From assembly GCF_001857965.1 (NCBI RefSeq), contig NZ_CP017774.1, positions 186,001-250,000 of the forward strand: DNA of 64,000 bases, read 5' to 3'. Shown one piece after another: positions 10,111 to 19,767 of this stretch. Origin of the DNA: Flavobacterium commune. Its GTDB lineage: Bacteria; Bacteroidota; Bacteroidia; Flavobacteriales; Flavobacteriaceae. The translations under genes were made by a program, and so were the position numbers. The first letter of the stretch is position 1. Each line of letters begins with the position of its first letter. The notes under the pieces are model-generated. The model was not told the origin of the DNA, made no database searches, and saw only the letters and a list, made by a program, of their open reading frames with translations.

Positions 10111-10198
10111 ACGAAGCTAAGATACTAAGGCTCTAAGTTTAAACTAAAGCCAAATATAATCTTAGCAACTTAGCATCTCAGACTCTTAGCAACTTTCT
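10111..10198. repeat. Imperfect intergenic palindrome (CTTAG/CTAAG words)
   Basis: AAGCTAAGATACTAAGG near 10113 is roughly complementary to the CTTAGCATCTCAG region near 10168, with repeated CTTAGCAACTT. It sits between the convergent aguB and lipoprotein genes and belongs to the palindromic filler seen elsewhere in the window. Confidence 0.4.
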
Positions 10199-11716
10199 TT
10201 AATTCAAATCAGGTTGAAAAAACTTAACTGCTCCATCACCTTCACTACTTACCACTAACAAACTTCTTTTGTTTGGACTTTTAGAAGCAGGAATAAACAG
10301 CAAACCTTCTGGAGCATCACCTGTTTTTATACTTTGTAAATATTGTGGTGCCGATGGATTAGTAATATCATACACCATTACCGTATCGGTTCTTTCCAAA
10401 CCTACAAACAAAATATTTTTGTTTCCCATTTTGGCTACTACCACAGCTTCAGGTTCTGAACCTTTATCATCACTACGAGCGTCATCATAAGTACCAAAAT
10501 CATTTGAACGTTTATCCAAATCATTTTTACTATCAAAAACCAAACTTCCGAAATTTCCGTTCCAAATAGTAAATGAACGTGCTCCAAAACTAATTAACTC
10601 GTCTAAATCTCCATCATTATCTGTATCACCTTCTGTGGAAACTAAATTCAAACGTCCCATTTTAGCATCGGTTTTCAAAGTGGCTGCATCAGGAAAAACA
10701 GTTGGATCTAAAGTCAATGATTTTAATCTGGCAACATCCGAATAACCATTATATTCTCTGGCATCACCTTCGTTGGCAGTAATAAAATATGGCGTTCCAT
10801 TTACTATGTAACTTGCAACAGCATCAGGCATGAACAATCCTTTTAGTTTCCATGGTGTAAATGCAACAGCTAAATCTTTATCACTAACATCAATTCCGTT
10901 TTCGACAGTGTTGAAATCTTTGTAACCTAATCCAAAAACAGAACTTATCGTTTTGCTTGCCAAATCAACTTTAGCCACTCCGTTATTTTCTTGTAATGTA
11001 ACCCAAGCCGTTTTAGAATCATCTGAAATCGTAATGTATTCCGGCTCAATATCGGCAGCAAAACTTTTAGTTGTTTTCGAAACTCTAAATCCTTTGGTTT
11101 TCAAAGTAGCTAACTGACTTTCGAAAGCAGCAAAATTTAAAGTTGTTACCGCATAATTATTAGTAACATCAATAATCGAAATTGTCCCATCAGGATCTAC
11201 CGAATAATCAGCATTAGGTTCACCTTCGTTAGCAGTCATAATATATTTCCCGTCAGGCGAAAAAGTAACCATATCAGGCAACGCTCCCACAGTAATTTCT
11301 TTAATTAAAGTATAATCAGAAGTATTAAAGACCAGAACTTTTCCATTTGCTTGCTTATTAGTTGTCGATTCTAAGGCTACAGCCAGCTTACCACCGTAAA
11401 CAGCCACACTATTAGAAGCTCCGTTGTAATCAGACAAATAAATCGATGCAATTTTTTTAGGACTCGTAGCATCCGATAAATCTATAATGTCAATTTGATT
11501 CGTTGCGCTGTTGTTTACTGTAAAAAGTCTTTTAGTTGTTTCGTCATAAGCACTAATTTCAGCCGCTGCTTCACCACCTATTTTTAATGAACCTACTTCT
11601 TTAAAACTTGCCACATCTTCGTTAACTTCAATTTCCTTGTTGTTGTCAGCTTTATCATTTTCGCAACTACAGAAAATAAAAAGAGTAGCCAATAATGAAA
11701 TTCCAAAATTTTTCAT
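10199..11716 (-). CDS. Choice-of-anchor I family lipoprotein (beta-propeller-like)
   Basis: A 505-residue exported protein. The N-terminus MKNFGISLLATLFIFCSCEN is a lipoprotein signal with the acylated Cys at 16 or 18, followed by an acidic stretch (ENDKADNN) of the kind that directs flavobacterial lipoproteins to the surface. The body has repeated strands of the LVIVD/propeller type (for example GALPDMVTFSPDGKYIMTANEGEPN, split here as VTFSPDGKYIMTANEGEP) and resembles the choice-of-anchor I domain, often compared to alkaline-phosphatase-like proteins. No catalytic residues could be assigned. It lies next to an OmpA-family gene on the same strand, separated by a terminator. Confidence 0.75.
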   Translation of the reverse strand: MKNFGISLLATLFIFCSCENDKADNNKEIEVNEDVASFKEVGSLKIGGEAAAEISAYDETTKRLFTVNNSATNQIDIIDLSDATSPKKIASIYLSDYNGASNSVAVYGGKLAVALESTTNKQANGKVLVFNTSDYTLIKEITVGALPDMVTFSPDGKYIMTANEGEPNADYSVDPDGTISIIDVTNNYAVTTLNFAAFESQLATLKTKGFRVSKTTKSFAADIEPEYITISDDSKTAWVTLQENNGVAKVDLASKTISSVFGLGYKDFNTVENGIDVSDKDLAVAFTPWKLKGLFMPDAVASYIVNGTPYFITANEGDAREYNGYSDVARLKSLTLDPTVFPDAATLKTDAKMGRLNLVSTEGDTDNDGDLDELISFGARSFTIWNGNFGSLVFDSKNDLDKRSNDFGTYDDARSDDKGSEPEAVVVAKMGNKNILFVGLERTDTVMVYDITNPSAPQYLQSIKTGDAPEGLLFIPASKSPNKRSLLVVSSEGDGAVKFFQPDLN

Positions 11717-11871
11717 GTTTTATAATTTATTTGTTTGGAGCAAAAATATATTTCGAACAAAGCTTTTGAATTAAGCCATCATTATGAAATCTTTAATTTA
11801 AACAGGAAAAACAGCAGCTAAAACCTGCTTTAATGTTAAGATATCAGAAACTAATGAAAAAATAAGGTGCA

Positions 11872-11914
11872 AAAAAAAGGCTGTTTCAACTTTACAGTCA
11901 AAACAGCCTTTTTA
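11872..11914 (-). terminator. Terminator downstream of the OmpA-family gene
   Basis: An A-run plus GGCTGTTT pairs with AAACAGCC plus a T-run across a 14-base loop. It lies just beyond the 3' end of the minus-strand OmpA-family gene. Confidence 0.85.
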
Positions 11915-11931
11915 TTATTTAGTTGTAAAAA

Positions 11932-13188
11932 TTAATTCACTTTAAAAGTAACTCTTCTTACGATTTGACGTGCTTCAGCAGAATTTTTATTCACTGATGT
12001 ATCTTCTCCATTCCCTTTCACAGTTAATCTTGAAGCGTCAATTCCAGCATTAGTTACAATATTTTTAACCGCTTCAGCTCTTTTTTGAGATAATTGTTGG
12101 TTATAACTTGTATTACCTACCTCATCTGCATATCCTATGATATCCGCTCTTTTAGATGGGTTATTTTTCAAATATTTAACTAAAAAGTCAACTCCTGATA
12201 ATGAAGCGTTTGTTGGTTTAGCTGAATTAAAATCAAAATATACATTTACGTATCCTCCATTAATTAATTCTTCAACAGTACTGTTAGTAAGATTACTATT
12301 CTTTTGTGCGTATCTGCCATCTAAATAACTTTCCATTTCATCCGGAACTCCATTTTTATTATTATCAATAGATTGTCCTTTTGTATTAACAGCTACACCT
12401 GCAATAGAATTTGGTTCCAAATCATATAAATCAGCTACACCGTCTTTATCAGAATCAATAAGAGCTGTTTCGATTAAAGATACTCTATTTTCTAAAGCAT
12501 CAAATCTGTCAGCTTCACCAATCCAGTCAGCATGTCTTTTATTTTTACCTAAGTAAAAAGTAAGACCTAACGATGCGTTAAAAATACTTCCGTTAAATGC
12601 TTTTGCGGTTGTTTGTGACATCCCGTCAAAATTATACGTTTGATTACCATTGATAATTCCTGTGAAATCTGCTGTTAAAGCAACTGAATTAGATAAACGA
12701 ACTTGAGTAGTTAATCCCGCAATTCCATTTGCCATATAATCTTCACCATTAAATCCATCTGATGTAAGCATTGAAACTCCAAAACCTCCATGCCCTAATA
12801 ATCCTATTCTATTAGTCCATGTTTCAAAATTCAAAACTCTTCCTAAATTGATTACCCCTTGTAAATCAGTTCTGAAATAATTAGAATCAAAAGCAAAAGA
12901 CTCTTTTCCTTCTTTTAATTTATCGTATCCAAAATCTAACTTCAAACCAAATTTTGGGTTAAACATATACCTTACTCCTAAATCTGCATGAAATAAATTA
13001 GGTGTATCTGTATAAAAACCTGCTGTCATTGCACCAGTTGTTTTATTAATACCACCATTTAATTCGATAGACCATTTGTTATAGGCACTTACATCAACAG
13101 TTTTTTCAGTAGAAGCTGTTCCCATATTTTGTGCACTAGCAGCAAATGAAAGTACGAATAAGGATAAGGTTGCAATTTTCTTTTTCAT
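11932..13188 (-). CDS. OmpA family outer-membrane protein
   Basis: A 418-residue protein with a signal peptide (residues 1-19, ending ASA before QNMG). Residues about 30-215 are a predicted N-terminal beta-barrel. A calcium-binding thrombospondin-3-like segment (DSDKDGVADLYDLEPNS) follows near 245-262. Residues 310-418 form an OmpA peptidoglycan-binding domain (VYFDFNSAKP, ADIIGYADEVG, NxxLSxxRAxxV). It probably links outer membrane and cell wall. A -7 box (TATATTTG read on the minus strand, 13226-13233) lies 38 bases upstream of the start. Confidence 0.92.
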   Translation of the reverse strand: MKKKIATLSLFVLSFAASAQNMGTASTEKTVDVSAYNKWSIELNGGINKTTGAMTAGFYTDTPNLFHADLGVRYMFNPKFGLKLDFGYDKLKEGKESFAFDSNYFRTDLQGVINLGRVLNFETWTNRIGLLGHGGFGVSMLTSDGFNGEDYMANGIAGLTTQVRLSNSVALTADFTGIINGNQTYNFDGMSQTTAKAFNGSIFNASLGLTFYLGKNKRHADWIGEADRFDALENRVSLIETALIDSDKDGVADLYDLEPNSIAGVAVNTKGQSIDNNKNGVPDEMESYLDGRYAQKNSNLTNSTVEELINGGYVNVYFDFNSAKPTNASLSGVDFLVKYLKNNPSKRADIIGYADEVGNTSYNQQLSQKRAEAVKNIVTNAGIDASRLTVKGNGEDTSVNKNSAEARQIVRRVTFKVN

Positions 13189-13491
13189 GATTATTTAATT
13201 TATATTCTGTTTTTAAAATTTAGCACAAATATAAATCATATTATTCTTATAGTTGTTATTTTAAAGTTATATAATCCCAATATTTTCTGGATTCTTCTTC
13301 ATCTCTTGACCTAATTGGATACATAAAAAAGTAGCACCAATCTGACTACCAAAAAGTTAAAACCCAAAACAACATAAGCTTACAATTTCTTAAAATAATG
13401 TTATTTTTTTATTTTGTAAGCTAAATTAGCCTCATCATTTTAAATTCCCATTGAATGTTTATATTTGCGGTCATTAAATTTTAGCTTTTTT
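13189..13491. promoter_or_regulatory. Divergent promoter region between the OmpA-family gene and aguA
   Basis: No gene is seen. It holds the minus-strand -7 box at 13226-13233 (TATATTTG) and the plus-strand box TATATTTG at 13460-13467 for aguA. A nine-base inverted repeat AGCTTACAA (13377-13385) / TTGTAAGCT (13414-13422) lies between them; its role is unknown. Confidence 0.5.
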
Positions 13492-14532
13492 ATGACAACT
13501 ACAAACAGAAGATTTCCCGCCGAATGGGAAAAACAAGAGGGAATTTTACTTTGTTTTCCGCACAATGGAAATGATTGGCCTGGAAAATACGAAGCTATCC
13601 AATGGGCATTTGTAGAATTCATCAAAAAAGTGGCTACTTATGAAAAAGTGTTTTTGGTTGTTATTGATGAAAAACTAAAAGCCAAAGTAACCGATATGCT
13701 CGATAGAGCAAGAGTAAATCTGGAACAAGTTTCATTTATCATCCAAAAAACAAATAGAAGCTGGATGCGTGATTCAGGTCCTATCATAGTGTATAATAAC
13801 GGAAAAAGAGAGGGATTAAACTTTAACTTCAACGGCTGGGCAAAATACAAAAACTTCCAACTGGACAAGCATGTTCCTGCTACTGTTTCAGATTTCTTAA
13901 AAATACCATTAACACAAGTAACCTATAAAGGAAAACCAGTAATTGTAGAAGGTGGTGCCATTGATGTAAACGGTCGTGGAACGCTATTAACTTCGGAAGA
14001 ATGCCTGATGCACCCGAGTATCCAGGTGCGTAACGCCGGTTTTACTAAACAAGATTACGAAGCTGTTTTTAAAGAATACTTGGGTGTCACTAATGTAATT
14101 TGGTTAGGCGATGGAATTGCAGGAGACGACACTCATGGACATATTGACGATTTAGCTCGATTTGTAAACGAAGACACCATTGTAACCATCGTAGAAACTG
14201 ATCCTAATGATCCTAACTACAAACCTTTACAGGACAATTTGAAGCGTTTACAAAATACCAAGTTGGAAAACGGAAAACCACCTGTTATTGTAGCTCTACC
14301 CATGCCAAAACGCCTGGATTTCGAAGACTTAAGATTACCGGCTAGTTATGCTAATTTCTTAATTTTAAACAATTGTGTTTTAGTACCAACTTTTAATGAC
14401 CCAAATGATAGAAAGGCTTTAAATATTCTGGCGGAATGTTTCCCGGACAGAGAAATCATAGGCATAAGCGCAATTGATTTAATTTGGGGATTCGGAACCT
14501 TACATTGTCTAAGTCAACAAATTCCAGAATAA
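13492..14532 (+). CDS. aguA: Agmatine deiminase
   Basis: A 346-residue agmatine deiminase of the peptidyl-arginine-deiminase-like fold, converting agmatine to N-carbamoylputrescine, the substrate of AguB encoded upstream. Visible signatures are WMRDSGPI, VEGGAIDVNG, DTHGHIDDLARF (catalytic His) and the C-terminal GTLHCLSQQ, with the nucleophile C339. The ATG at 13492 is preferred to an in-frame start at 13465 because the -7 box TATATTTG (13460-13467) overlaps the latter. Confidence 0.92.
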   Translation: MTTTNRRFPAEWEKQEGILLCFPHNGNDWPGKYEAIQWAFVEFIKKVATYEKVFLVVIDEKLKAKVTDMLDRARVNLEQVSFIIQKTNRSWMRDSGPIIVYNNGKREGLNFNFNGWAKYKNFQLDKHVPATVSDFLKIPLTQVTYKGKPVIVEGGAIDVNGRGTLLTSEECLMHPSIQVRNAGFTKQDYEAVFKEYLGVTNVIWLGDGIAGDDTHGHIDDLARFVNEDTIVTIVETDPNDPNYKPLQDNLKRLQNTKLENGKPPVIVALPMPKRLDFEDLRLPASYANFLILNNCVLVPTFNDPNDRKALNILAECFPDREIIGISAIDLIWGFGTLHCLSQQIPE

Positions 14533-14591
14533 TTTTATTTTAGCCCACAAATTTTAATCTAATCAATATTTACAATTTGTCAGAATCTGCT

Positions 14592-14625
14592 AAATCTGCG
14601 TGAAAATACATAAGCACGCAGATTT
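14592..14625. repeat. AATCTGCG-type intergenic palindrome
   Basis: AAATCTGCGTG (14592-14602) and CACGCAGATTT (14615-14625) are perfect 11-base arms. The same word family recurs at 57618-57661 and 59562-59780. Confidence 0.6.
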
Positions 14626-14690
14626 TCACAGATCAAAAAAAACTTTGCAAAACTTCTATAAATCTTAGCGTAACTTTGCGGTAAAATTTA

Positions 14691-15401
14691 CTATATCTGT
14701 AAAAGTCCCTTATAAAGCATCGCAAATAAAATTCCGAATCCAAAACTCAACAAAGTTCCTATCAAAATATATTCGGTCAAACGAACATCTTTGGATTCTT
14801 TTAAATCACCAAACCTGAAAATAGATTTCGCAGCCAATAAAAAACCGATTCCTTCCCAAAAATTCATCACCACAAAAAAGAAAATAAAAAGTCGTTCCAG
14901 AATTCCAATGTATTTCCCTGCATTATTGGTATCATCGGTTTTAATAAGTTGGTCACTCCATTTAGACAACAGTACTTTTAAAACAATCGCACTCACATAA
15001 GTTACCGAAACTAAGGCCGTAATCAAAGCTAAATTTTGCTGTGAGTACAAACTTGTTATAGAAATTTCAACTGGAAAATAATAAACTACTACTACTGCAA
15101 TCACCACCAAATGCAACAGCTGATCGACAAAAAACCAAAGTTTTTCCGTTTTCTTTTTTTCGAAATACAATTTGGCACAATCAATTCCAAGGTGACTCAA
15201 AGTCACAAAAGCAACTCCTAATAAATAATTGCTGTTAAACTGAGTTGTAATCAACAATAATATAAAATGTAATCCTACATGAAAATACAAATACTTCGAT
15301 TTGATTTTTTTCTTCTTCTTGTCTTTTACCCAGACAGTTGGCTGCAACAAAAAATCACCTAACAAATGAGCCAAAAGCAAACTTAAAAATAATGCTACCA
15401 T
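14691..15401 (-). CDS. DUF3307 family membrane protein
   Basis: A 236-residue integral membrane protein. The N-terminus MVALFLSLLLAHLLGDFLLQ is the DUF3307 signature (HLLGDFxLQ). Further hydrophobic helices lie near residues 40-60, 60-75, 90-115, 125-145, 165-190 and 210-235. Function is unknown. The start overlaps the end of the upstream SatD-family gene by 7 bases, so the two are translationally coupled. The SatD + DUF3307 pairing is recurrent, which suggests that the regulator controls or partners with the membrane protein. Confidence 0.82.
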   Translation of the reverse strand: MVALFLSLLLAHLLGDFLLQPTVWVKDKKKKKIKSKYLYFHVGLHFILLLITTQFNSNYLLGVAFVTLSHLGIDCAKLYFEKKKTEKLWFFVDQLLHLVVIAVVVVYYFPVEISITSLYSQQNLALITALVSVTYVSAIVLKVLLSKWSDQLIKTDDTNNAGKYIGILERLFIFFFVVMNFWEGIGFLLAAKSIFRFGDLKESKDVRLTEYILIGTLLSFGFGILFAMLYKGLLQI

Positions 15402-16000
15402 TGTTTTTTGATTTCTTGTTTATAAAATGCAATCATATTTTTCAATTCTTCATGAGCTGCTCTTTTTAACGAAGCACTTATCGAACTTTGGCTTTTTTTA
15501 TTCAGCACCGTAGCCAATTGATTTTGATTTATTTCAGGATTTTCAAATGCTTTTTTAATAACCTCCGCAGATGTACTTGTCCAGTTATCAACAATCATCA
15601 GCATAAAAGAAAGAATAACTTCAAAAATTGAATTAAATTCTATCCAAGGCGTTTGTATTCCTAATGTTTCTTTTTTCAAACCTTCAAAACATTCCCCTGA
15701 ATTGATAAAAGCAGTACCATTCGATTCGGTTATCTTATCAGCACTATAATCAACATTACCCACACCTATTGCCATTCGAACATCAAGCTCTTTGTGTTGT
15801 TTGATTGTAGCTTTAATCAATAATGCTATTTCGAGGGCATCTTCGGCGGGTACAAGCAACTGAAAACTATCTCCTCGATAAATTTCCCAATCTTTAGGTT
15901 CATTGCCATAATTCTTCAAAACAGCCTTCAAATCGGTCAGCCATACTGACGAAAGGACTTTTCTGGAGTGCATAATATCCCCTGTAATTACTGCTTTCAT
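15395..16000 (-). CDS. SatD family protein with C-terminal helix-turn-helix
   Basis: A 201-residue protein. Residues 1-125 resemble SatD (start MKAVITGDIMHSRKV, then YRGDSFQLLV and MAIGVGNVDY), a domain that looks like a nucleotide-cyclase-like fold. Residues about 135-190 look like a DNA-binding winged helix (NQNQLATVLNKKSQSSISAS, recognition helix near 170-185). It probably regulates its own operon, because three 28-base operator-like repeats lie directly upstream (16027-16110). It overlaps the DUF3307 gene by 7 bases. Confidence 0.78.
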   Translation of the reverse strand: MKAVITGDIMHSRKVLSSVWLTDLKAVLKNYGNEPKDWEIYRGDSFQLLVPAEDALEIALLIKATIKQHKELDVRMAIGVGNVDYSADKITESNGTAFINSGECFEGLKKETLGIQTPWIEFNSIFEVILSFMLMIVDNWTSTSAEVIKKAFENPEINQNQLATVLNKKSQSSISASLKRAAHEELKNMIAFYKQEIKKQW

Positions 16001-16026
16001 ATTTTAAAATTTGATGCAAGATACAA

Positions 16027-16110
16027 AATTATCGCCAAATAAAACGATATTTTAAATTATCATCAAATAACACGATAATTAAAATTATCATCAAATAAAG
16101 CGATAATAAA
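16027..16110 (-). promoter_or_regulatory. Three 28-base operator-like tandem repeats upstream of satD
   Basis: Units begin at 16027, 16055 and 16083, exactly 28 bases apart. Each has AATTATC, then CAAATAA, then CGATA, so TTATC and GATAA form a dyad in each unit. The array begins 27 bases before the satD start and spans its promoter region. It is a likely autoregulatory operator. Confidence 0.65.
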
Positions 16111-16246
16111 ACCAAAATTTGCATTTTCAGAATTCCCAATTATAAACTATCTTCGTCTTAAAATTGAAAGATGCGACTTTGACGAATTGAAGATTTCTAA
16201 GAAATCTAAAATCTAAAATCAGCAATCTAAAATCTAAAATCAATTC

Positions 16247-18358
16247 ATGTCCTCTAACAATCTCCTGCTCACTCCTATCGAATACTTAAAAGGCGTTGGT
16301 CCTAGTCGGGGCGAATTGCTTCGAAAGGAATTGGGGATTCATAAATATGCAGATTTACTCAATTTTTACCCCAACCGCTACATCGACCGAACCCGTTATT
16401 ACAAAATTAACGAATTACAAAACAATGTAGCCGAAGTACAAATCATCGGGAAGATTATCAATATAAAAACCGTAGAATTTGCCAAAGGCAGAAAACGTCT
16501 CGTGGCGACTTTTATCGATGACACCGGTCAGATGGAATTAGTATGGTTTCAAGGGCACAAATGGATTAGAGAATCCTTGAAATTAAATCAAATCATAGTG
16601 ATTTTTGGAAAATGTACTTCGTTTAACGGCATGTACAACATGGCGCATCCCGAAATCGAATTGTGGAGCGAACACGAAAAAAGTTTGCGTTCGGCGATGC
16701 AACCCGTTTATCCTTCGACCGAAACCCTGACTAATCGGGGGATTTCAAACCGGGTAATCAACAAAATGATGCAACAATTGTTTTTGGAAACACAAGCCTT
16801 GTTTACAGAAACCCTGCCTGATTACTTAACGCAAGAGTTGAAGTTAATTCCGAAGAATGCCGCCTTATTTAATATCCATTTTCCTAAAAGTGCCGATGCC
16901 TTGGCGAAAGCTCAATTTCGATTAAAATTTGAAGAATTGTTTTTCATCCAAATCCAACTGATTATGAAAAACCTGATTCAAAAACACAAAATAAAAGGAC
17001 ATTCATTTACCAAAGTAGGCGAATTTTTCAACGAATTTTACCAAAATCATCTGCCTTTTGAACTGACTAACGCTCAAAAAAGAGTGATTAAAGAAATCCG
17101 AACCGATATGGGAACCAATGCCCAGATGAATCGTTTATTACAAGGTGATGTAGGTTCGGGAAAAACCATTGTGGCTTTTATGAGTATGTTGCTGGCGATG
17201 GATAACGGTTTTCAGGCTTGCCTAATGGCACCAACAGAAATCTTAGCCAATCAACATTTTATCGGACTTTCTGAGTTAGCTAAAAAACTAAATTTAAATA
17301 TAAAAATACTTACTGGTTCAACTAAAACTTCAGATAGAAAAATCATTCATGAAGAACTGGAAAATGGTAGTTTACAAATCCTTATTGGCACACACGCTCT
17401 GCTGGAGGACAAAGTAAAATTCCATAGTTTGGGCTTAGCCATTATTGACGAACAACACCGTTTTGGAGTAGAACAACGTTCCCGATTGTGGAAAAAAAAC
17501 GATATTCCGCCACATATTTTGGTAATGACCGCCACTCCTATTCCGCGAACTTTAGCGATGAGTTTGTATGGCGATTTAGATATTTCGGTTATTGACGAAT
17601 TGCCTCCGGGTCGAAAACCCATTCAAACCGTGCATCGTTATGACAGCAACCGCTTGAAAATTTGGAAATTTATCAGAGACGAAATTGCTTTAGGCCGCCA
17701 AATCTATATTGTGTATCCATTGATTCAGGAATCGGAAAAAATGGATTACAAAGATTTAATGGACGGTTACGAAAGTATTTCCAGAGATTTTCCACTACCA
17801 ACTTATGCTATTTCTATTGTTCATGGCAAAATGAAACCAGCGGATAAAGATGCCGAAATGAAACGCTTTGCCGAAGGAAAAACCAATATTATGGTGGCTA
17901 CAACTGTAATTGAAGTGGGCGTAAATGTTCCTAATGCTTCGGTTATGATTATTGAAAGTGCCGAACGTTTTGGACTTTCGCAACTGCACCAATTGCGGGG
18001 TCGCGTAGGACGTGGTGCAGAACAAAGTTATTGCATCCTAATTACAGATCATAAACTGAGTTCCGACAGCAAAACCCGAATGGAAACTATGGTTCGCACT
18101 AATGATGGTTTTGAAATTGCCGAAGTCGATTTAAAACTTCGTGGGCCAGGAAACCTTATGGGAACCCAACAAAGTGGCGTACTCAACCTTCAAATTGCCG
18201 ACATTGTTAAAGACAGAGAAATATTATCGCTCGCCAGAGCACATGCTATAAAAATTCTATCAGACGACGCACCTTTACAAAAACCGGAACATGCTGTTTT
18301 GAGAGCAGTCTATATGGAATTGACTAAGAAAAAAAATATCTGGAATTATATTAGTTAA
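16247..18358 (+). CDS. recG: ATP-dependent DNA helicase RecG
   Basis: A 703-residue superfamily 2 helicase that remodels stalled replication forks and Holliday junctions. It has the N-terminal wedge/OB region (LTPIEYLKGVGPSRGELL, then the YIDRTRYY region), Walker A GDVGSGKT, DEQHRFG (motif II), MTATPIPRT (motif III), and the C-terminal helicase lobe ending in QLRGRVGRG. Length is typical. The start at 16247 follows a short AATCTAAAATC-type repeat and gives the usual N-terminus. Confidence 0.96.
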   Translation: MSSNNLLLTPIEYLKGVGPSRGELLRKELGIHKYADLLNFYPNRYIDRTRYYKINELQNNVAEVQIIGKIINIKTVEFAKGRKRLVATFIDDTGQMELVWFQGHKWIRESLKLNQIIVIFGKCTSFNGMYNMAHPEIELWSEHEKSLRSAMQPVYPSTETLTNRGISNRVINKMMQQLFLETQALFTETLPDYLTQELKLIPKNAALFNIHFPKSADALAKAQFRLKFEELFFIQIQLIMKNLIQKHKIKGHSFTKVGEFFNEFYQNHLPFELTNAQKRVIKEIRTDMGTNAQMNRLLQGDVGSGKTIVAFMSMLLAMDNGFQACLMAPTEILANQHFIGLSELAKKLNLNIKILTGSTKTSDRKIIHEELENGSLQILIGTHALLEDKVKFHSLGLAIIDEQHRFGVEQRSRLWKKNDIPPHILVMTATPIPRTLAMSLYGDLDISVIDELPPGRKPIQTVHRYDSNRLKIWKFIRDEIALGRQIYIVYPLIQESEKMDYKDLMDGYESISRDFPLPTYAISIVHGKMKPADKDAEMKRFAEGKTNIMVATTVIEVGVNVPNASVMIIESAERFGLSQLHQLRGRVGRGAEQSYCILITDHKLSSDSKTRMETMVRTNDGFEIAEVDLKLRGPGNLMGTQQSGVLNLQIADIVKDREILSLARAHAIKILSDDAPLQKPEHAVLRAVYMELTKKKNIWNYIS

Positions 18359-18614
18359 AAAACTGATAGAATACAACTTAACAGCAATAATACAAAACAA
18401 CAGCACTTTTTTTTAGTAATTTTAAAAAAAGGAAATAAACCTTTCTTTAAAACAAATGTCATATTAAGATGCGACAATTAAAAAACACACTTTCTACTTG
18501 TTAAATTTTGTTTAAAATAAAATTGTTGTACCTACAAATATCAAATTTACTTTTAACTTGCAAAGTCTAAAGATTCCCATTAAGAAAGTCTTTTTTACCA
18601 CAAAATCTACTTTT

Positions 18615-19676
18615 ATGAAAATTAAAAACATAGTTTACGCTTTATTAATCATCGGATTAGGTTCCTTCATTACTTATAGGGTCATCGAAAACAAAAGCGA
18701 CTCTGAAAACGGTAAAGACAAATCAGATAAAAAAAGTCCAATTGCAGTAAATGGAATTGTAGTAAAACCACAAACTTTTGAGAACAATCTTTCGTTATCA
18801 GGTTCTATTGAAGCCAATGAACAAGTAGAAATTCGCTCAGAAGTTTCAGGAATTGTAGAAAGTATTAACTTCAAAGAAGGGAGTAATATCAGTAAAGGAC
18901 AACTGCTTTTTAAAGTTAATGATTCTGAACTAAGAGCGCAATTAAGTCAAACAACTACTAAAGAAAAACTGGCAGCCGAAAATGAAAGAAGAGCTAAGCT
19001 TTTGCTACAAAAAGAAGCAATAAGTCAGGAAGAATACGATATTGCCCGAGCAGAATATGCTTCGGCTAAAGCACAAAGTCAATTAATCAAGGCTCAAATT
19101 GCTAAAACTGCAGTAAGAGCACCATTTTCGGGAAAAATCGGATTGCGTTCCATTTCACCGGGAACTTACATCACTCCTACCGTTTTAGTTGCCAAATTAG
19201 TCAATGTCGAAAAAGTAAAAATCAGTTTTTCGATTCCTGAAAAATATGCGGCACAAGTAAAAATGGGTGCTGTAATCGATATTAATGTTTCAGGTTCTAC
19301 AAATAAATATACCGCAAAAATATACGCTATTGAACCCGAAGTAGAGATTACAACTCGAACGTTGAAAATTCGTGCTATTGCTGATAATACTGATGGGAAA
19401 CTATTCCCTGGAACTTTTGCTGATGTAAATTTACCATTAAGCACCATTAAGGATGCTATTGTTATCCCAACAGAAGCTATTGTACCGGTACAGAATGGTA
19501 AAAAAGTTTTTATTTCAAATATGGGCAAAGCCAAAGAAGTCATGGTTGAAGCTACTACCAGGACCGATTCTTCAATTTTAATACTTTCAGGATTAAATGC
19601 AGGAGATACTTTAATAACCAGCGGTGTAATGTCATTAAAAGATGAGGCTCCAATAAAAGTAAAAGTAAGAAAATAG
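18615..19676 (+). CDS. RND efflux membrane-fusion protein
   Basis: A 353-residue periplasmic adaptor of the HlyD/AcrA type. It has an N-terminal anchor (residues about 5-22), a biotinyl-lipoyl half motif near 60-95 (VEIRSEVSGIVESINFKEGS), a helical hairpin at about 95-150, and the second half motif RAPFSGKIGLRSISPGTYI. The ATG at 18615 is chosen because it begins the hydrophobic anchor; a longer TTG start at 18558 would place charged residues in front. It opens a three-gene efflux operon. Confidence 0.92.
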   Translation: MKIKNIVYALLIIGLGSFITYRVIENKSDSENGKDKSDKKSPIAVNGIVVKPQTFENNLSLSGSIEANEQVEIRSEVSGIVESINFKEGSNISKGQLLFKVNDSELRAQLSQTTTKEKLAAENERRAKLLLQKEAISQEEYDIARAEYASAKAQSQLIKAQIAKTAVRAPFSGKIGLRSISPGTYITPTVLVAKLVNVEKVKISFSIPEKYAAQVKMGAVIDINVSGSTNKYTAKIYAIEPEVEITTRTLKIRAIADNTDGKLFPGTFADVNLPLSTIKDAIVIPTEAIVPVQNGKKVFISNMGKAKEVMVEATTRTDSSILILSGLNAGDTLITSGVMSLKDEAPIKVKVRK

Positions 19677-19767
19677 AAATTTCATTTATGTGTTGGGGTT
19701 ATGATTTATATATCTAAACTCTAAAATCATAAATCATAATTCTAAAATCATAAATCTACAATCTCAC

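Noticed and set aside
16027..16110. Three evenly spaced 28-base units as a possible CRISPR
   Set aside because: Units are directly adjacent with no unique spacers and no cas genes; they sit in a promoter region.
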